Below are positions 7,868 to 8,764 of a DNA stretch of 8,764 nucleotides, in pieces. Below the pieces are notes generated by a model, which was not told the DNA's origin, made no database searches, and saw only the letters and a program-made list of their open reading frames with translations. Within the stretch, counting starts at the first letter, position 1, and every line of letters begins with the position of its first letter. The position numbers and the translations under genes were made by a program. Source of the DNA: T3Sed10-241 sp036796255 (GTDB taxonomy: Bacteria; Bacteroidota; Bacteroidia; Flavobacteriales_D; Cryomorphaceae); NCBI GenBank assembly GCA_036796255.1, contig DAIRDH010000101.1, positions 1 to 8,764 on the forward strand, written 5' to 3'.

Positions 7868-7918
7868 GGAGATATCTCGGCGCGAAAATGCGCCAAATTG
7901 TGGCGGTCTCCATTTTTT
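7868..7918 (+). terminator. Possible terminator or switch-like structure upstream of the toxin-antitoxin pair
   Basis: GGAGA (7868-7872) can pair with TCTCC (7907-7911), enclosing the hairpin GGCGC-gaaaat-GCGCC (7879-7894), and six Ts follow (7913-7918). A competing hairpin CGCC-AAATTGT-GGCG (7891-7905) uses the same bases. The stems are short, so this is only a candidate. Confidence 0.3.
7869..7893. repeat. 25-base imperfect direct repeat, copy 2
   Basis: Second copy of the element at 7692-7716. In this copy the first ten bases form a perfect palindrome (GAGATATCTC), and the end is a perfect 5-bp hairpin, GGCGC/GCGCC. Confidence 0.6.
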
Positions 7919-7963
7919 CAAAAGTGTGTAGGGGTTTGAAGCCTCCATGGCTAGCATTGCCTA

Positions 7964-7998
7964 TTTTTGTACGGACGTATTTGCTATATTTGTACGTA
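7964..7998 (+). promoter_or_regulatory. Probable autoregulatory operator: two TTTGTACG boxes with TACG/CGTA symmetry
   Basis: TATTTTTGTACG (7962-7973) and TATATTTGTACG (7985-7996) are direct repeats with one mismatch, 23 bases apart, about two helical turns. Each contains an inverted repeat: TACG-GA-CGTA (7970-7979) and TACGTA (7993-7998). The second box overlaps the -7 promoter element and the expected transcription start. This is the usual layout for binding of a ribbon-helix-helix-type antitoxin or a toxin-antitoxin complex; the binding itself is inferred. Confidence 0.5.
7985..7992 (+). promoter_or_regulatory. -7 promoter box (TATATTTG) of the toxin-antitoxin operon
   Basis: TATATTTG matches TAnnTTTG exactly. 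TTTTTG lies 15 bases upstream (7964-7969), shorter than the usual -33 spacing. Transcription would start near 7996, leaving a leader of about 20 bases to the ATG at 8017. Confidence 0.6.
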
Positions 7999-8016
7999 GG
8001 AAAAATGCATAGCAAG

Positions 8017-8271
8017 ATGAACACCAAACTTACCCTGAAACTGAATAAACAGGTCATTGAACGGGCCAAAGCATATGCGGCAGGGCAGCAGAAAAGTTTA
8101 TCGGGCATCATCGAGGCTTATCTCATGGCACTCACAGAGGGCGTTCAGAAATCTGAGAATGATATTGAAATTTCACCATTTGTAAAAAGTCTGAAAACCG
8201 GAGTTAAGGTACCCGCACATTTTGATCACAAAGAGGTATACCGTGACCATATGGATAAAAAACACCGATGA
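8017..8271 (+). CDS. DUF6364-like antitoxin (ribbon-helix-helix type) of a PIN toxin
   Basis: 84 residues from ATG 8017. The start MNTKLTLKLNKQVIERAKAY is the typical N-terminus of small Bacteroidota proteins of the DUF6364 type: one beta strand (2-9), then two helices (10-22 and about 28-40, with SLSGIIEAYL), the pattern of a DNA-binding ribbon-helix-helix antitoxin. The C-terminal half (ISPFVKSLKTG..., ending DKKHR) would wrap the toxin. An in-frame ATG at 8005, preceded by AGGA, would add MHSK; I prefer 8017 because of family fit and leader length. A frame extending back to 7771 lies upstream of the promoter and is not coding. The TGA stop overlaps the toxin ATG (ATGA), indicating coupled translation. 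It probably neutralises the toxin and represses the operon through the boxes at 7964-7998. Confidence 0.85.
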   Translation: MNTKLTLKLNKQVIERAKAYAAGQQKSLSGIIEAYLMALTEGVQKSENDIEISPFVKSLKTGVKVPAHFDHKEVYRDHMDKKHR

Positions 8272-8690
8272 GTGAAAAGCTTTTTCTTGACACCAATGTT
8301 GTTTTGGATTTATTGGGTGAGCGAGAGCCTTTTTATGTTGCGGCAGCCCAAATTGCTACGTTGGCCGATAAGGGCAAAGTGGTATTGAGCGTTTCGGCAT
8401 TGACCTATGCCACTGTTTATTATTTGCTTTGCAAATTCGAAAACAAGGAGGATGTGAAAGCAAAAATTGTGAAGTTTAGGGTTCTGGCCGAAACTTCTGA
8501 TCTGAGCGATAAAATTATTGCTTTGGGCCTTTCATCGAAATTCAAGGATTTTGAAGACGCCTTGCAATACCATTGTGCACTTGAAGCTGAATGCGACATA
8601 CTAATTTCAAGAAATGGCAAGGATTTTATAGGGTCTGAAATACCTGTAATGAGCCCAGATGAATATCTGAGCAAGCTAAATGTCGGTTAG
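8268..8690 (+). CDS. PIN-domain toxin (VapC-like ribonuclease, PIN_3-like subgroup)
   Basis: 140 residues, the usual size of a VapC-type toxin. PIN-domain toxins are Mg2+-dependent endoribonucleases, often cutting tRNA or rRNA to halt growth; the target here is unknown. The opening LFLDTNVVLDLLGEREPFY supplies the first acid, D8, with D14 nearby. DFEDALQYHCALEAECD supplies D94, E96, D97 and D110, and ISRNGKDF supplies N116 and D119. At the place of the usual second acid in helix 2-3, the sequence is SALTYATVYYLL, with no glutamate; this is seen in the PIN_3-like subgroup and need not mean loss of activity. It directly follows the antitoxin with a 4-base overlap. Both genes look more A/T-rich than clpP by eye, fitting a mobile accessory module. 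No terminator is evident after it in the remaining 74 bases. Confidence 0.9.
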   Translation: MSEKLFLDTNVVLDLLGEREPFYVAAAQIATLADKGKVVLSVSALTYATVYYLLCKFENKEDVKAKIVKFRVLAETSDLSDKIIALGLSSKFKDFEDALQYHCALEAECDILISRNGKDFIGSEIPVMSPDEYLSKLNVG

Positions 8691-8764
8691 GGCATAATTA
8701 AAATTAGCTTGCATCTTTATCCTTTCAAAGCCTCAATAAAGCCAATCATGCACAGTAGCCCTTA

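Larger units (their letters stand above)
7498..7984. other. Repeat- and hairpin-rich intergenic region without a credible gene
   Basis: Nothing here reads as a protein: the open frames are short, GC-skewed and give low-complexity proline/arginine products. The region holds a GC-rich hairpin (7539-7569), a 12-base direct repeat (7572 and 7642), three CCTTCGG motifs (7507, 7610, 7697), a 25-base near-repeat (7692 and 7869), a bidirectional terminator-like hairpin (7786-7808) and a second hairpin cluster with a T-run (7868-7918). The first half is much more G/C-rich than the flanking genes by eye. It may be a degenerate dispersed repeat element or contain a small RNA; neither can be shown here. 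Confidence 0.6.

Noticed and set aside
7500..7900. CRISPR-like array
   Set aside because: Repeats are short, few, unequally spaced and of different sequence; there are no regular spacers and no cas genes.
7771..8016. Long N-terminal extension of the antitoxin
   Set aside because: It covers the hairpins, the operator and the -7 box, and it has no family resemblance; the family start MNTKLTL is at 8017.
8691..8764. Possible end of a minus-strand gene (short peptide MIGFIEALKG followed by TAA)
   Set aside because: The same frame has another stop at the window edge (8762-8764), so no longer gene enters here; it is too short to support.

Overview
The window looks like a metagenome- or draft-assembled piece of a Bacteroidota chromosome. 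The evidence is a type IX secretion (T9SS) C-terminal sorting domain, a DUF5916/CBM9-like outer-membrane protein, signal peptides ending in A-x-A-Q or S-Q, and three TAnnTTTG (-7) promoter boxes typical of this phylum. A run of exactly 100 Ns (2019-2118) marks a scaffold gap of unknown true length.

Left part (1-4701), cell-envelope genes. A 5'- and 3'-truncated DUF5916 protein runs rightward into the gap. A large exported protein of unknown function (2119-3956, minus) runs leftward into the same gap, so two convergent genes lose their C-termini there. Upstream of the latter on the same strand is a small outer-membrane beta-barrel protein (4075-4701, minus).

Middle part (4850-6368). A secreted alpha/beta hydrolase with a complete Ser-Asp-His set and a T9SS sorting domain is transcribed leftward and ends at a strong intrinsic terminator. 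It is divergent from ruvX.

Right part (6442-8690). ruvX (Holliday-junction resolvase-like/rRNA-processing YqgF family) and a short clpP overlap by ATGA and form a two-gene operon closed by an intrinsic terminator. Next comes about 520 bases without a credible gene, full of short repeats and hairpins (7498-8016). A type II toxin-antitoxin pair follows: a DUF6364-like antitoxin and a PIN-domain ribonuclease toxin, again overlapping by ATGA. Their promoter carries two TACG/CGTA palindromic boxes that look like an autoregulatory operator. The last 74 bases hold no recognisable gene.

I see no clear undescribed multi-gene system. The points most worth a second look are the operator of the toxin-antitoxin pair, the apparently leaderless ruvX-clpP transcript with a probable second-type ClpP, the repeat-rich spacer, and the unrecognised 612-residue exported protein.
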